A stretch of 64,000 nucleotides of DNA from Odobenus rosmarus divergens (taxonomy: Eukaryota; Chordata; Mammalia; Carnivora; Odobenidae). The notes under the pieces were generated by a model, which did no database searches, was not told the DNA's origin, and saw only the letters and a list, made by a program, of their open reading frames with translations. Made by a program: the position numbers and the translations under genes. Each line of letters starts with the position of its first letter. The first letter of the stretch is position 1. Positions 35,330 through 46,504 of the stretch are shown here, piece by piece. The DNA is taken from NCBI RefSeq assembly GCF_000321225.1, contig NW_004451007.1, forward strand, positions 469,160 to 533,159, read 5' to 3'.

Positions 35330-37475
35330 ATAGTTGGTATTCTCAAACACTGCTCTTGGCATCACGATTTCAATATCCGTGTAGATTATCCCTTCAATAC
35401 CCTAGACTCTTGATTATTTGACCTTCTCTCCTCCTACAATTTTGACCAACAACTTCCTTCAACCTCTTGCACTCATGATCACATTTTGGGTCTTAGCATT
35501 CCCAATACATATGACTCCATAGTTCTAATTTTAAGAATTCCATATTCAAACTAACACCTCTTATTTTCCCAGCTCACTTCCCCTGGTGCACTTATTTCAA
35601 CAATCTTTCTTTCTTTTTTCCTCTCATTGGTGCTTAAAATACATTGATTTCCAGCTCTCTTCATGACCTTGTTCCTCTTTTTCCGGCTTAAATCTCATTG
35701 CCAGTCATAATCACTCCTTTGTTTGTATGTTTGATGCCCTTGGCCTCTCTCATTTTCTCATACTCCTCTCATTTCCTCATACTCACCTCAATCCTGGTTA
35801 AATCCCATTCTGCTTACTCTGTGGCAGTACCAGTCACAGCTCAGTGTGTCTGGAGGAAAACACACACCATGATGGGCTAATCCCACTTGAAATTCTTGAT
35901 CATAGGCACAGAAGGAATCATGAACTCAGAAATCACATTGTATGCCCCTTGCCCACTTCCTCTTCCTCTTTCCTAGGCAACTGCTATACCTCCTCATCCT
36001 CTGGAACTCCGAACACTCTTCCCTTTCCTCCATCCCAACTGATAATCTTTCTTATTTCACCAAGAAAATAGTACTTCATGAACATCTTACCTCCTTCACA
36101 TTGTTAAATCTGATCATCATTTCTCTGTTGACCTACTTGAAAACTTCCTTCTTCTGGAGCCACTTCCTTCACTTGACTTCCAAGACACCATGCTATCCTG
36201 GTTTTCCTTCGGCCTTACTGACCACTCCTCTTCAGTCACTTTGGTGGGCACCACTTCACTGCCCAGCCTTTTAGCATTGGAATGCTCAGGGATCAGTTCA
36301 TGGATCTCTCTTCTGCTTTCATTCATTCTTTCATCCGATCTCATGGCTGTATATACCAACTTATGCTGAAGACTTCGGTATTTATCGTTCTATCCTGGCT
36401 GTTTCCCAGAACTCCAGGCTTTGTAGCTGCTAGCTTACTTGGATTTTTCCCTTGAATATGTAATAGGCATGCTGATCTTAACATGTTCAAATCCAAACAT
36501 TTGATTTCAGTCCCCCTTTCACCAAGCAAGCATGTTTTGCCTCCCATGCCCCCCATTTCAGTTAATGGTTACCACATCCTTCCAATTTTTTATGTCAAAA
36601 CCTTTGTAGACATCTTTGAGTCTTCTTTTGCTGACACACCCCAGGCCTAATCTGTCAGCAAACAGATTGTGAATTCTACCTTCAAAATTTGTCCAGAAAG
36701 TAAGCACTGATTCCTGTGACTACTGCTGTCTTCTGGGCCACTGTGTTCTCATATCTTGCTATGTTATGGCAGTAACTTTCTAACTGCTTCTGCCTTTGCC
36801 AACCCTTTCCCCACCTTCAGTCTATACTCACCACAGCAGCCAGGGAATACCTGAAAAAAAATCTGTCATATTATTTCGTTTCCCTTCTTAAAACCCTGCA
36901 TGACATGCTAACTCATTCAGACTTAACGCCAAAAATGTTAAATGGCCGATTACTTCAATCCGGTGTGTCTCCCATTTCCTCTCTGATCTCATCTCCTGCT
37001 ACTCTTCCCAGCTCCAGTCCACTGCAGCCACACCAGCCTCCTTGCTGTTCCTATAACACACAGGCATGTGGTGCCTGAGAGTCATTACAACCTCTTGCTG
37101 TTCCTTCTGTTTGGGAAGTCCATGCCCTCCCCTCTTATAGATCTTCCCTCAGAGATAAATGAAGTTCACCCTGAGCTATTTGGAGCCTTCATCTGAAGCT
37201 TCCTGAATTCTTGTCCTTCTATTTTCTCCAAAACATTTTCATATTCTAATATATGTGTATGTGCACACACATATCTATCTATCTATCTATCTATCCATCC
37301 ATCCATCTATCTGTCATCTATTTATAGTTGTTCAGGTTCCTCCATTACAACACAGCAAGTTCCATAAAATTTGAGATTTTTCTTTTTTGTGTATTTGTTT
37401 TCACTGCTCTATCCCCAGGAGCTGGAGCAATACTTCCTATATAGCAGGTGCTCAAGAATATATGTTTAATTAGTT
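35330..37475 (+). mobile_element. L2, longest copy: endonuclease tail, RT and 3' end
   Basis: Best-preserved LINE-2 here. Endonuclease block: ATTTCAATATCCGTGTAG (35368-35385, the DFN-x-x-VD motif). Reverse transcriptase: TTGACTTCCAAGACACC, TGGTTTTCCTTCGGCC, CTCATGGCTGTATATACC, and at 36362-36373 TATGCTGAAGAC, i.e. Y-A-E-D where the active-site box is Y-A-D-D. Then TTCAAAATTTGTCCAGAAAG, CACCACAGCAGCCAGGGAA, CCACACCAGCCTCCTTGC, and tail GCAGGTGCTCAAGAATATATG. All frames broken. A CTAT/CCAT microsatellite interrupts it at 37268-37310. Confidence 0.85.
37261..37322 (+). repeat. CTAT/CCAT compound microsatellite
   Basis: Starts with GTGCACACACATAT, then CTAT units, CCAT units and further CTAT within the L2 tail. 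Likely length-variable. Confidence 0.92.
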
Positions 37476-39312
37476 AATTAATTCAGTGCAAACAATAATT
37501 TATATATGATATCAGGAAAAAAGATACTTTCAATGTTATAGCCCTTTTGGAAAAAAGTGAGTTTGGCAGTGTGAATCTAGATCCATGACATCCAAACACG
37601 GAGATCCATGTTAAAATTTTAGGGCCACCTTATTGCTGAAGGCAAAGAATAACTTCTGGGTTGTCCATATCTTTGTAAAAAGAAACTCCTGTGTTCTCTT
37701 GATGTTTGTTTCTGTGCTGCTTTTTAATCTTGTCCTGCAATAATTTTGTAGAGCAGTGTTTCTGGTCAGACACGTTCTAACAAATAACATCTCTTTAACT
37801 GAACCTCCTTGCCTTCACTGAGGAGGAATTAAGTGCCCAGGTTCAGGCTGGTAGCTGCTCTGGGACCAGGATTCAGGACACTTTCCTGTTTATTTTTAGC
37901 TTCTCTGATTGTAACTGCTCCCTCCAACAAATTTAAGGAAAAGTTAGACCCATTTAGTAGGGAACTCTAAAGGTAAGCACAGAAAATCTATTCTCAGGGA
38001 AGCCATTAGATAATGGCATGTCCCCATTTGGGTGAAGGCGGGGACAACATCTTTCTGGTACATCAAATCAGTGATCAGCAGTAACAGACTAAGACTTTTT
38101 GTTACACAAATGAAACAGAACTTATGAAAAGTGTGACTATTTTTTCTTAAGTCATCTACCTTGCTGTGACACTTACCTTATCATTTGCTCTTCTCTTACT
38201 CACAGAATTTTCCTCATTAGTCCTGTTGTTCTCTTCCTCATCCTCACTTCTGCACTGTTCGTGTTTGTGCACATTAACTCAGATTCAGCTTCTTGCTGTC
38301 TAGAGCTGTCTTTTTTTCTACTTACCTTGGAAGGTCTTGGTGCCTGGGGCATCGTTTACTAGAGGGCTCTGCAAAACTCAGGCTTGCTTTCAGAGGTATA
38401 AAAAAATGTTCTCTTGGATATTGATTTCTTCCAACTGGCATTATTCCTCATATTGCCACATACTAATGGAAGAATCTGAAATATTTAGATTCATTATCTC
38501 TATACTAGAAAAATGGAGAAATTCTTTTTAAAATTCTTTCAGGGCTCAGTTGTTGTCATTTGATTGCCAACTGTTTCATTCTGTCTGCCTTCAGCTATTG
38601 AATGCTGTAACACTGCTGTGCCTTTATGCTAAGAAGAATTCTTCTGTCTCTGCTTCTACTAAGCTCTATACTCTTTCTCATTCTTCCTTCTCTGCTATAT
38701 TTGATTTGGGATGCTCATCTTTGCAACCTGAATTGCTATCAACATAGGCTTTCCAGAGGCACAAATTCTACTTAATAGCACCAATCAGCTCATGGGAGAG
38801 CTCATGAGAGCCTGCCACACTGTAAAACTAGTTGGTGTGTATGTGTGTGTGCAAGATAAAAAAAGAAAGCCACACAATTTCAGAAATACCAACTTCAAAA
38901 CTTTCATTAAAATAATTCCCCAAGATTATTTAATTCCAACCCATGTCTTGCTTTAGCATCCTCATGCTCAGGATGGCCTTTTCCATCTTGAGTCTTACCC
39001 ATAAGGCTCCCACCACCACTGGTGGCTTCCTGCTAGCTATTTCATATGCCCCTTCTGGCTAAGAAGTACTTGGCCTCCCTGCTTCCTTCACTTTTTACAT
39101 TTAAACCTTCAGATTTTTAAATTCATTTCTCCACGAAGATTTTTCACCTTCTAAGGGGACGAATAGCTAATTTGTCATCAAACAACTCATTTGTGTTAAT
39201 AAAAGGAAGCCCCAGAAGACAGATTCTTGCACCCACGGCCCTGAAGCCCTACTTGAGTAACAAGTGCACTTTCCTGGAAATCTTTTAGCTATAGTGTGTT
39301 ACTTTTGTTGTC
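37476..39312. other. unassigned sequence
   Basis: No gene. Frames at 38337-38531 and 38550-38747 (plus) carry no motif. A short TG tract at 38835-38851. No named repeat recognised. Confidence 0.45.
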
Positions 39313-39334
39313 AAAACTATGGGTGGAACTAATA

Positions 39335-39509
39335 GGGGCGCCTGGGTGGCTCAGTCATTAAGCATCTGCCTTTGGCTCAGGTCATGATCCCAGGGTCCTG
39401 GGATTGAGCCCCACATCAGGATCCCTGCTCAGCAGAAGCCTGCTTCTCCCTCTCCCTTTGCCCCTGCCTGTGTTCCCTCTCTCTGTCAAATAAATAAATA
39501 AAATCTTTA
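39335..39509 (+). mobile_element. CanSINE (SINEC), long target-site duplication
   Basis: Head GGGGCGCCTGGGTGGCTCAG, body TGCTTCTCCCTCTCCC, tail AAATAAATAAATAAAATC. Unusually long duplication of 22 bp (39313-39334 and 39510-39531) with two mismatches, starting AAAACTAT and ending AACTAATA. Confidence 0.96.
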
Positions 39510-39549
39510 AAAACTATAGGTGTAACTAATAGTAAAAATAATAATTTTT

Positions 39550-39870
39550 CATATATATTGAGCATTTCCTAACTGCCCAGCTCTCTGTTAAATGCTTTAT
39601 ATCCTTTTTCTTAACCTTCAAAATTACTCTAGAGGGAAAACAATTGTTCTAAACCTCATTTTACTAATGAAAACTGAGATTAAGGCGATTAAGCAACTTG
39701 GCGAAGGTCACACAGCAAGTTTGACATAGCATACCTTTTAATCCCCACAATTACTCACTTGGCTGGTGCAGAGAATTTAAATAATTTGGCATGTATTACA
39801 AAACCAGTATGTAACAGATGCAGCACTCAAAGTCAGTCTTCTGACTGAAGATCCTTTGGATTCTTCTATG
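39550..39870 (+). mobile_element. MIR (core-SINE), possibly interrupted
   Basis: TTGAGCATTTCCTAACTGCC, CCTCATTTTACTAATGAAAAC, TTAAGCAACTTGGCGAAGG, TCACACAGCAAG are the MIR order. The final MIR part (GCACTCAAAGTCAGTC, TTCTGACTGAAGATCC) appears about 90 bp further on, after unrelated DNA. It is either one MIR with a small insert or two fragments. Confidence 0.82.
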
Positions 39871-39964
39871 ATAGCTATAGTTTTATTACATCAAACTAAC
39901 CTTATAGAAAGCAGTAGGCCCTTTGAAAGATGAAGAGATGGTATCATTATCTAATGTCACAATA

Positions 39965-40450
39965 ATGCTGTGTAACCCTCAACCATAACACTTCAGGGAC
40001 ATACACAATAAATGTTGATTTGGCTTATCAGTCTGAGGAGTTTTGTTGATCTGGGCTAGGTTGACTCACTTGTCCACAGTCAGCTGTGGGTCATCTAAGC
40101 AACTCGGCTCATCCTGCCTGGGCTAGCTTATGTGTCTGGAGTTTGGCTGGCTGTTAGCAGATCTAAATAGTCTCATCTGGAATGACTGTGCTGACTCTTA
40201 TTATGCAGCAGGCCTTAAATATTCCCATGAAAATCTTAGAAGAGCAAGGAGCAGAAAAGTCCACTCATGCAAGCACTTTTTCACCTTCTGCTTGTGTTAC
40301 ATTTGCTAAAATCTGTTGGCCAAACCAACTTAGGTGGCTAAACCCAGAGTCAGAGGAGGAGAGCCCTGAAAAGTTTATGGTGAAGATCATGAGTACCTGG
40401 AAGGGTGAAGACTTGGGTCATTTTTTGCAAACTAACACAAAGGTCTAGCA
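39965..40450 (-). mobile_element. MLT1-type (MaLR) LTR
   Basis: Reverse of an MLT1 LTR: AATGCTGTGTAACCCTCAACC, TTTTGTTGATCTGGGCTAGG, CACAGTCAGCTGTGGGTC, GTCTGGAGTTTGGCTGGC, TTACATTTGCTAAAATCTG, GTTGGCCAAACCAAC, CCAGAGTCAGAGGAGG. Nearly full LTR length, no internal region. The 88-codon frame inside is not a gene. Confidence 0.75.
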
Positions 40451-41014
40451 AAGCTTTAGCAGAAACAGAAAAGGAACTCAGGAGTCCTCTGAGGCTTTCT
40501 GTTCAAGCAATTTACACTCTAAAAAAAGTAACATTTTCTTTGCCATTTTGTCACAGCTTTAATATATTTCACATATATTGCCTAGTACATTCAAGCTCTA
40601 GAAGCCAACATTTACTAAAAATTGAACATGCGATCTTTGGTGACATAAATGTATTTAGGCTCTTAATTATGGACCATAAAATACACATCAAATTTGAATA
40701 GTACCAAAGCAATGTTGCCTGAATTTATAATTCTCTTTCAAATAGAGTGTTGGTCCAACTCACTGTCTAGTGATTTCATGGTTTAGAAGTTTGTTTTCTC
40801 AAATTTGATGCAGCCGTTCTCTCTGAATGAAGGTCCATGGGGAAAGGTGGATAAATACATAAAGCTTCCGAAAGCCATCCCAGATCCCTCAAAGTCAGCC
40901 CTCTGCTTGATGTCTGGGTCAGAAGTATAACAAAGTTAGTCTTGGTAATTGTTCATGAGTTTTCAGAGACTCATTATCAACATTCACAACCTGGTTTCAG
41001 TCCAGTTGAGCTTT
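40451..41014. other. unassigned sequence
   Basis: No gene or named repeat recognised. Confidence 0.4.
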
Positions 41015-41027
41015 ATGAGGCTAAATT

Positions 41028-41234
41028 TTTTTTTTTTTTAAGATTTTATTTATTTATTTGAGAGAGAGAGAGAGAGAGAATGAGAGATAGAAAGCACGAG
41101 AGGGAAGAGGGTCAGAGGGAGAAGCAGACTCCCTGCTGAGCAGGAAGCCCGATATGGGACTCGATCCTGGGATTCTAGGATCATGACCTGAGCCGAAGGC
41201 AGTCGCTTAACCAACTGAGCCACCCAGGCGCCCA
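41028..41234 (-). mobile_element. CanSINE (SINEC), young subfamily
   Basis: Minus strand: T tail, AAGATTTTATTTATTTATTT, GAGAGGGAAGAGGGTCAGAG, GACTCCCTGCTGAGCAGG, GCAGTCGCTTAACCAACTG, head GAGCCACCCAGGCGCCC. Perfect 13-bp duplication ATGAGGCTAAATT at 41015-41027 and 41235-41247. With the copy at 20.4 kb it is among the least diverged SINEs here. Confidence 0.97.
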
Positions 41235-41247
41235 ATGAGGCTAAATT

Positions 41248-42087
41248 CTAAGCAGAATCAAAATGCATGAGAATAAAAAGCTCAGCCCCAAGACTGATGC
41301 TTACAACCAGTTATGTGTAAGGTATTTGTAGGACCAATTAACAGTGAATCATTTCTTTGATTTAACAAAACACAAAGGCATTTGATATCACTCAGTTTTT
41401 TTTTTCCTTTAATTCACAGGCACATAACAGTAAAGCAAGCACATACAAGTGAAGTGCTCTGAAGTTATATAAAATATCCAGCCATGCTGTGCAAATCACT
41501 TGCACAAATCACTCGTTCTAAAAAGTTTTATTTCCCCACAATAATGTCATGGATTATATTCCCAACTGTCACAACTGTTCTGTGTCTTCATTTCTATTTC
41601 TTTCTTTCTTCCTCTTCATGTCACTTGAGAGATAGTCTTCCAATGGACATTATGTCAATATCTGAAAGGAGTTTAAGCTTCAGATATACATGGGTGGGTA
41701 GAGGGGGATCTGAGGAGTGGGGAGAGCAAGGCATCTTAGGAAGGAAAATTCCCCTTTTTAATATCAACCACATTCACTATTTTCCATGTGTGGCCTTATG
41801 GGCCTCTCATTACTATGGATCTCAAACAATATTAAGTAATAAATGACTTTGATTACAACTTCTTACCATATGCTTTTCTCTTTTACCTGTATTTTAGTTC
41901 ACCACCAACATTTCTTTAGAATTATCAGAGCTAGATCCAGAGCTAGAGCTAGAGGGGTAGAAACAGAGGGGACAGGAGTTCAGAAGCCCAGGGGTATTTT
42001 GGAAGAAGAAACCACAGAAGTTAGTGATGGATCATAAATGAGGATTCATGAAAAAAGGGAGGGAATCAGATATGCTTCCTCACTTTC
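41248..42087. other. unassigned sequence
   Basis: Holds a 120-codon plus-strand frame (41484-41846) with no recognisable domain, and a small GAGCTAGA repeat at 41928-41952. No named repeat. Confidence 0.45.
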
Positions 42088-42101
42088 TAAAATAGACAAA
42101 G

Positions 42102-42293
42102 AGAGGGGTGTTTCAGTGGCTCAGTCAGTTAAGCATCTGTCTTCAGCTCAGGTCATGATCCCAGGGTCCTGGGACCCAGCCCCTCCCCAGCCCTCAGCAG
42201 GGAGTCTGCTTCTCCCTCTCCTTCTCTGCTGCCCCTCCTGCTCTCGCTCTCTTTCACTCTCTCTCAAATAAATAAATAAAATCTTTAAAAAAA
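42102..42293 (+). mobile_element. CanSINE (SINEC), full length
   Basis: Head diverged (AGGGGTGTTTCAGTGGCTCAG), then GGTCATGATCCCAGGGTCC, TC-rich body, and AAATAAATAAATAAAATC tail. Perfect 14-bp duplication TAAAATAGACAAAG at 42088-42101 and 42294-42307. Confidence 0.95.
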
Positions 42294-42307
42294 TAAAATA
42301 GACAAAG

Positions 42308-43784
42308 GGAGGGATAGAAATGTCATTAACTGAGATAGGAGAAAACAAAGGAGGGGTGGGTTTTAGCGAGAATATCAAGTGTCCAGTTTAAGATATGTTT
42401 GACTTAAAATGATTTAGAATCATTCAAATGGAAATGTCAAAAAGGGATATTAGATACTAACGTCTGGAGCCAGACATAAGTGCTGAACCCTACAGTGGTA
42501 TATCTACCTACCTAGCAATCCCTCTTCTCTATAGAAGCAAATTATTTTTAGTAATAATTCTGATATAAAACATAATAAAAATAGCCAAAAAATACAAAAA
42601 CCTCATTTTTTATTGAGTGTTTATATTCAGTAAAAATAATTAAATATTCTAGTGCACAAAAAGAAAAGTAATGGGACAATATTTTTTAATTACATTAATG
42701 CATTTTTTTGAAACAAAGGGGAATAAATTATACCTACCTATTGTTTTGTTATCATAATGGAAAATAATATTACAGTTTTTGTTTTTGAGCCTTCTGTAAA
42801 TTCATCACTGATCTTATGAAAATATGTGTTTTTATCACATATTTTTCACTTGAGAATAGGATGGGGAAATTTATCAATATATCTTCTTCCCTAGATGATT
42901 TATTCATTTTAATTTCACAAAGATTTTTTCACATGAAGCAAAAGGTATACAAAGAAAACCTTAAACATAATGGTAAGTTTGGGACAGATTCATAAAAATC
43001 CCATTTCATAATAAATTCTAGAAATTACAATAATGTTTATGTCTTTGTTTTTTCAAAATTAATTCCATTTGTTTTTACATATTTCTGCAGTCAAAAAACT
43101 GCAAACAATTAAAATGTCAAGTAGTCACATAGAATGACAACTGAAATAACTCAATTTCTATTTCTTCATCTTTGCAGTTACTGTGCTATATTGGGTATTT
43201 GGAATCTGCTATTTAAAATAAGGAACATGCAGTACCTTTGGATTTGGACAGTGTACGTGAATCGAGCTCAAGCTATATTTAAACTTTATTAAATTATTCT
43301 TGAAACTAATGTGTGTAGGTGAGTCCAAGTAAATCAGGGGTTGACTGTGTAAGTAAGAGTTTCCCCAGTTAATTTCCATTAGAATATTGTTTATTAAAAT
43401 TGGTATGAAATTAAAATGTATTAGTTTGAAGCTTACGTATATATTATTGAAACTCAACAATAACCACAGCGATTGTTTAGAACTTAATCTATCAAGCTTT
43501 TTTCTTTTTTTCAGGGAGGAGTATTTTGTCATTGATACTATTTAAAATTTCCAACAAATGGTGATAATAAATAGCGCACTGACTTTTATTCCGTTTTGAT
43601 ATTATTTTGAATTATCTACACGTGAAGCATCTCTTTATTGCCTCGAGTGGGGCAGATTCTCTGCCACTCCAATTTTGGTATGTCATTAGGTGGCTAATAT
43701 AAATTTGAGAATTAACAAACTTCGGATAGTATTTAAACTCATGGGCATCACAGAAATTTTTCAAGGAAGTTTTTAGTAAAAAAG
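42308..43784. other. unassigned AT-rich sequence
   Basis: No gene. The 107-codon minus-strand frame at 43209-43532 lacks motifs and has an unusual run of Ile/Asn/Leu typical of AT-rich noncoding DNA. Confidence 0.45.
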
Positions 43785-44085
43785 GAAGTAGCTCAGGACA
43801 GAATCATGGGAATCTCCAAATAGCAAGATGGAGGAGGAGACCAGGAAAAAGTGATTGGAGAAAGAAAAGAAACATCAAAAGAGAATGGTATCACTGAAAC
43901 AAATTAAATAGGGTATTTCAAGAAGATAGAAGTGGTCATCTCTGTGAGATTCAGCTGAAATATCAAATAGGAGGATTGTTGAAAAAAGTAACATAAATTT
44001 ACAACATGGAAGCAACTGGTGACCTTAGGAAGAACAGTGTCATTAAAATATTGGAATTTAAAATGGACTTAGTATAAACGAGTTG
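43785..44085 (-). mobile_element. L2 fragment, antisense
   Basis: Reverse L2 coding words: AGGACAGAATCATGGGAATC, AGATGGAGGAGGAGACCAGG, GGTATTTCAAGAAGATAG, CAACTGGTGACCTTAGGAAG, AACAGTGTCATTAAAAT. They overlap the L2 region also found antisense at 30.6-31.6 kb. Confidence 0.6.
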
Positions 44086-44109
44086 TAGACCATGGTTGGA
44101 CACCTAGAA

Positions 44110-44720
44110 TTCCCAGTGAATTAACAAAGTGGAAAATGATGAAAACAGATAACTCTTGTTCATTTAATAAGATGGTCACACAGAAAATCGACATATAAAA
44201 TTTCATAGCTTTGTCACTCTGTAATGTCAATTAGAAAATAAAATGAAAAAGTCTAATAACAACTACCTAATTAACTGAGTATAAACCTAGCAAGAAATAT
44301 GCAATATATGTATAAAGAGATATATAAAACTTAACTGAAGGTCATAAAAGATGACTAGAACAAATGGGGCAAAATATATTCTTGGATGGGAATAATGTCA
44401 TAAAGTTCTTAAGTCTCCTCAAATTTTTCTATAAGTTCAAAGCAATCTAACTCCATCTCCTAACAGGATTTTTTTTCTAACAAAGTGATTCTGAAGTACA
44501 TCCGGAATATAAAATATGGAAAATAGCCATTACACATTTGAAATGGTACAATCATGAGGGACATGCCCCTAGCAGATATCAACTTATATTATAAAGCCAC
44601 TATAATAAAAAATGGGTTTATTGGCAGAGGAATAATAAAATTGACCAGTGGAACATAATAAAGGCTCTGGGAAGAGACTTAATATATCTGAGGAAATTAA
44701 ATGTATGGTTAAGTGAGTCC
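44110..44720 (+). mobile_element. L1 ORF2 C-terminal fragment, left half
   Basis: Plus-strand L1: AAGTTCAAAGCAATCTAAC, GTACATCCGGAATATAAAA, TAGCAGATATCAACTTATATT, ATAAAGCCACTATAATAAAA, GACCAGTGGAACATAATAAAGG. This is the ORF2 3' part (after the reverse transcriptase). It is cut at about 44720 by a foreign block and resumes at about 45201. Confidence 0.75.
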
Positions 44721-45200
44721 TTCAAATCAGTGCTGAAAGGAAGGTGTGCCTGATGCCACTGGAGCACTGCCTTTCGTCTTCTTGGCCTGACCTCTGATTC
44801 CAGACCAATTCCTGGTGCATTGTTCTGCATAGGTTTTGACCTTCTTGATATTGGCTCCTTTTTGTAAGTGTGTGCTGAGTATCTCTTGTTTCCTCTCCTG
44901 AGTCTTATCTGATAGTCCTACTTGAGTTCAGTTGACCTTGATCCATGCCACATGAAGAGGGATGGGAACAAATGAATGAATGCTTCTCTTTTTTGAGTTT
45001 CCAGTGAATGGTTTTGAGTCACATGTTGCAAGGCGCCTGAGTACAACCCTCACTGAGTCACCTAGTCACCTCGTCACCTGAAGCTGTGGCACATTACATA
45101 ATGCTTGAGTTGGCTTTCAGTCCTCTGTTGACCCCCATCCCTCACTCCTCCTTAAGCATATGCTCTCAAAACATAAGTAACCTCTGTCACAGGCTCTGGT
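44721..45200. mobile_element. foreign insert in L1, possible LTR
   Basis: About 480 bp of balanced base composition with no L1 words, sitting between two consecutive parts of the same L1. The right end (CACAGGCTCTGGTTTGGGGG) and the length suggest a solo LTR, but I cannot name a family, and no clear TG...CA ends or 4-6 bp duplication can be fixed by eye. Confidence 0.4.
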
Positions 45201-45390
45201 TTGGGGGAGGAAACTAGACTAAATCAATTGGACTCTGCAACAAATGTTGAGACACTGTTCAATGAGAAAAAGAATAAAGATATATCTCTACACATAAACA
45301 AATTCCATAAAAGACAAAAAGTTAAATGTAACAATAAAACCAAGGAAAATATGAATGTATTTGAAAACAATAAAAGTAGTAAGTGGATGC
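45201..45390 (+). mobile_element. L1 ORF2 C-terminal fragment, right half
   Basis: Resumes L1: CAACAAATGTTGAGACACTG (as in CTTCAACAAATGGTGCTGG), ATAAACAAATTCCATAAAAG, ACAAAAAGTTAAATGTAAC, AATAAAACCAAGG. The 92-codon frame starting here (45201-45479) is L1 remnant running into unrelated DNA. Confidence 0.65.
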
Positions 45391-46504
45391 TCTTTCTACT
45401 TTTTTCTTGTGTATCTTTCAGCCTCTCTTTGTTATTTGTTCAATCATCCAGATATTTGTCAAAATGTCATGTTTGCTAAAGGTGCCTTCCCATTTTCAGT
45501 GTTGTTACAGATTTTTTCTCTTCTGTGCATCTTCCTTGTATTGTAGTTGGATTTTGGGTGGACATGGAAATAAATGCATGTATTTAGTCTGTCTCTGGAT
45601 CTACAATATTTTCAATTTTGCATCAATTAATATAGTTGATTTTGCATTAACTTATATCTCTTGTTAATACCATAGAACTGCGTTAAAAAATAATTTGAGA
45701 GTCTCTGACAAGTAAAATTATATCAAACCATGATGATTTTTATTCACTAATTAAGCTATTCTCAATTGTCCTGTTGAGACAAATGTCATCTGATGTTGCA
45801 CTGTCTTTATCACAGCATTTTAGAGCTGAAAGGCCCTGTGAGATTGTTGAGGCCTTGGATATCCAGTGTATAGCTTGCTGACCAAATTAGTCTATGCTGT
45901 GCTTGCAGTGGCTTCCCTGAGCATCTTCCTATTTTTAAAAAATACATGAATTAGCATTCATGTGCTAGTAGGCTAGGAATTCCTAACCATCTACCTATAT
46001 CAACCATTTAAAATTGCCTAATGTGACACTGAATTAAATAGTAAGTAGTAATTGTTATGTGCTTTAGTTTAATTTAATAGAATTTTATGAAGAATTTATG
46101 AAAAAAATAAGTAGGCATACAAAATCTTCCATATGCATTTCGCTGATCTTTTAACTGTATGTATTATGTCTATGCTAAGCATATATACTCTATGTTCATC
46201 ATTATATAAGTTATAATATGATATGCCTTTATATAGATAACTGTTCAAATGCTCACCATCAAGCATTTTATGTTTTTAATAATCCAAACCCTTCATTTAA
46301 AATATGTCTACATTGTGGCCTTGAGAGCAAAAGATTTTTCCCAGATCTCACTTATAGACCTGTTCTGAAGTCTCCATATTCTAATTTAAAAAAAATCAAT
46401 TACAAAATTTGATTTCTTTGCTTTATTTATCCAGAGGTAGATAATTTTTAGTGTCCAGTGTGTGGTATTTTATTAAATAGGGACACTCATAGGACAATTT
46501 AGGC
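45391..46504. other. unassigned sequence
   Basis: No gene. Three overlapping plus-strand frames near 45355-45667 are hydrophobic because of T-rich DNA. 45815-45860 (CATTTTAGAGCTGAAAGG and on) resembles a phrase common in old mammalian repeats but cannot be assigned. Confidence 0.45.

Noticed and set aside
36117..36359. 80-codon minus-strand frame, charged
   Set aside because: It is the antisense of the L2 reverse-transcriptase region.
37261..37322. Regularly spaced short repeats that could be read as an array
   Set aside because: Units are 4 bp with no unique spacers, so it is a microsatellite and not a CRISPR-type array. The host is a mammal in any case.
41050..41235. Minus-strand frame with a phrase like SAGSLLLPL
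   Set aside because: The same peptide phrase appears in frames at 3902-4087, 7872-8063 and 42038-42271. All are translations of CanSINE sequence, not a protein family.
41484..41846. 120-codon plus-strand frame as a possible exon
   Set aside because: No recognisable domain, no splice-site pair I trust, and Ser/Phe/His-rich composition as expected from pyrimidine-rich DNA.
45201..45667. Three overlapping frames suggesting a small membrane protein
   Set aside because: The first begins in L1 remnant, and the hydrophobic runs are T-rich noncoding DNA.
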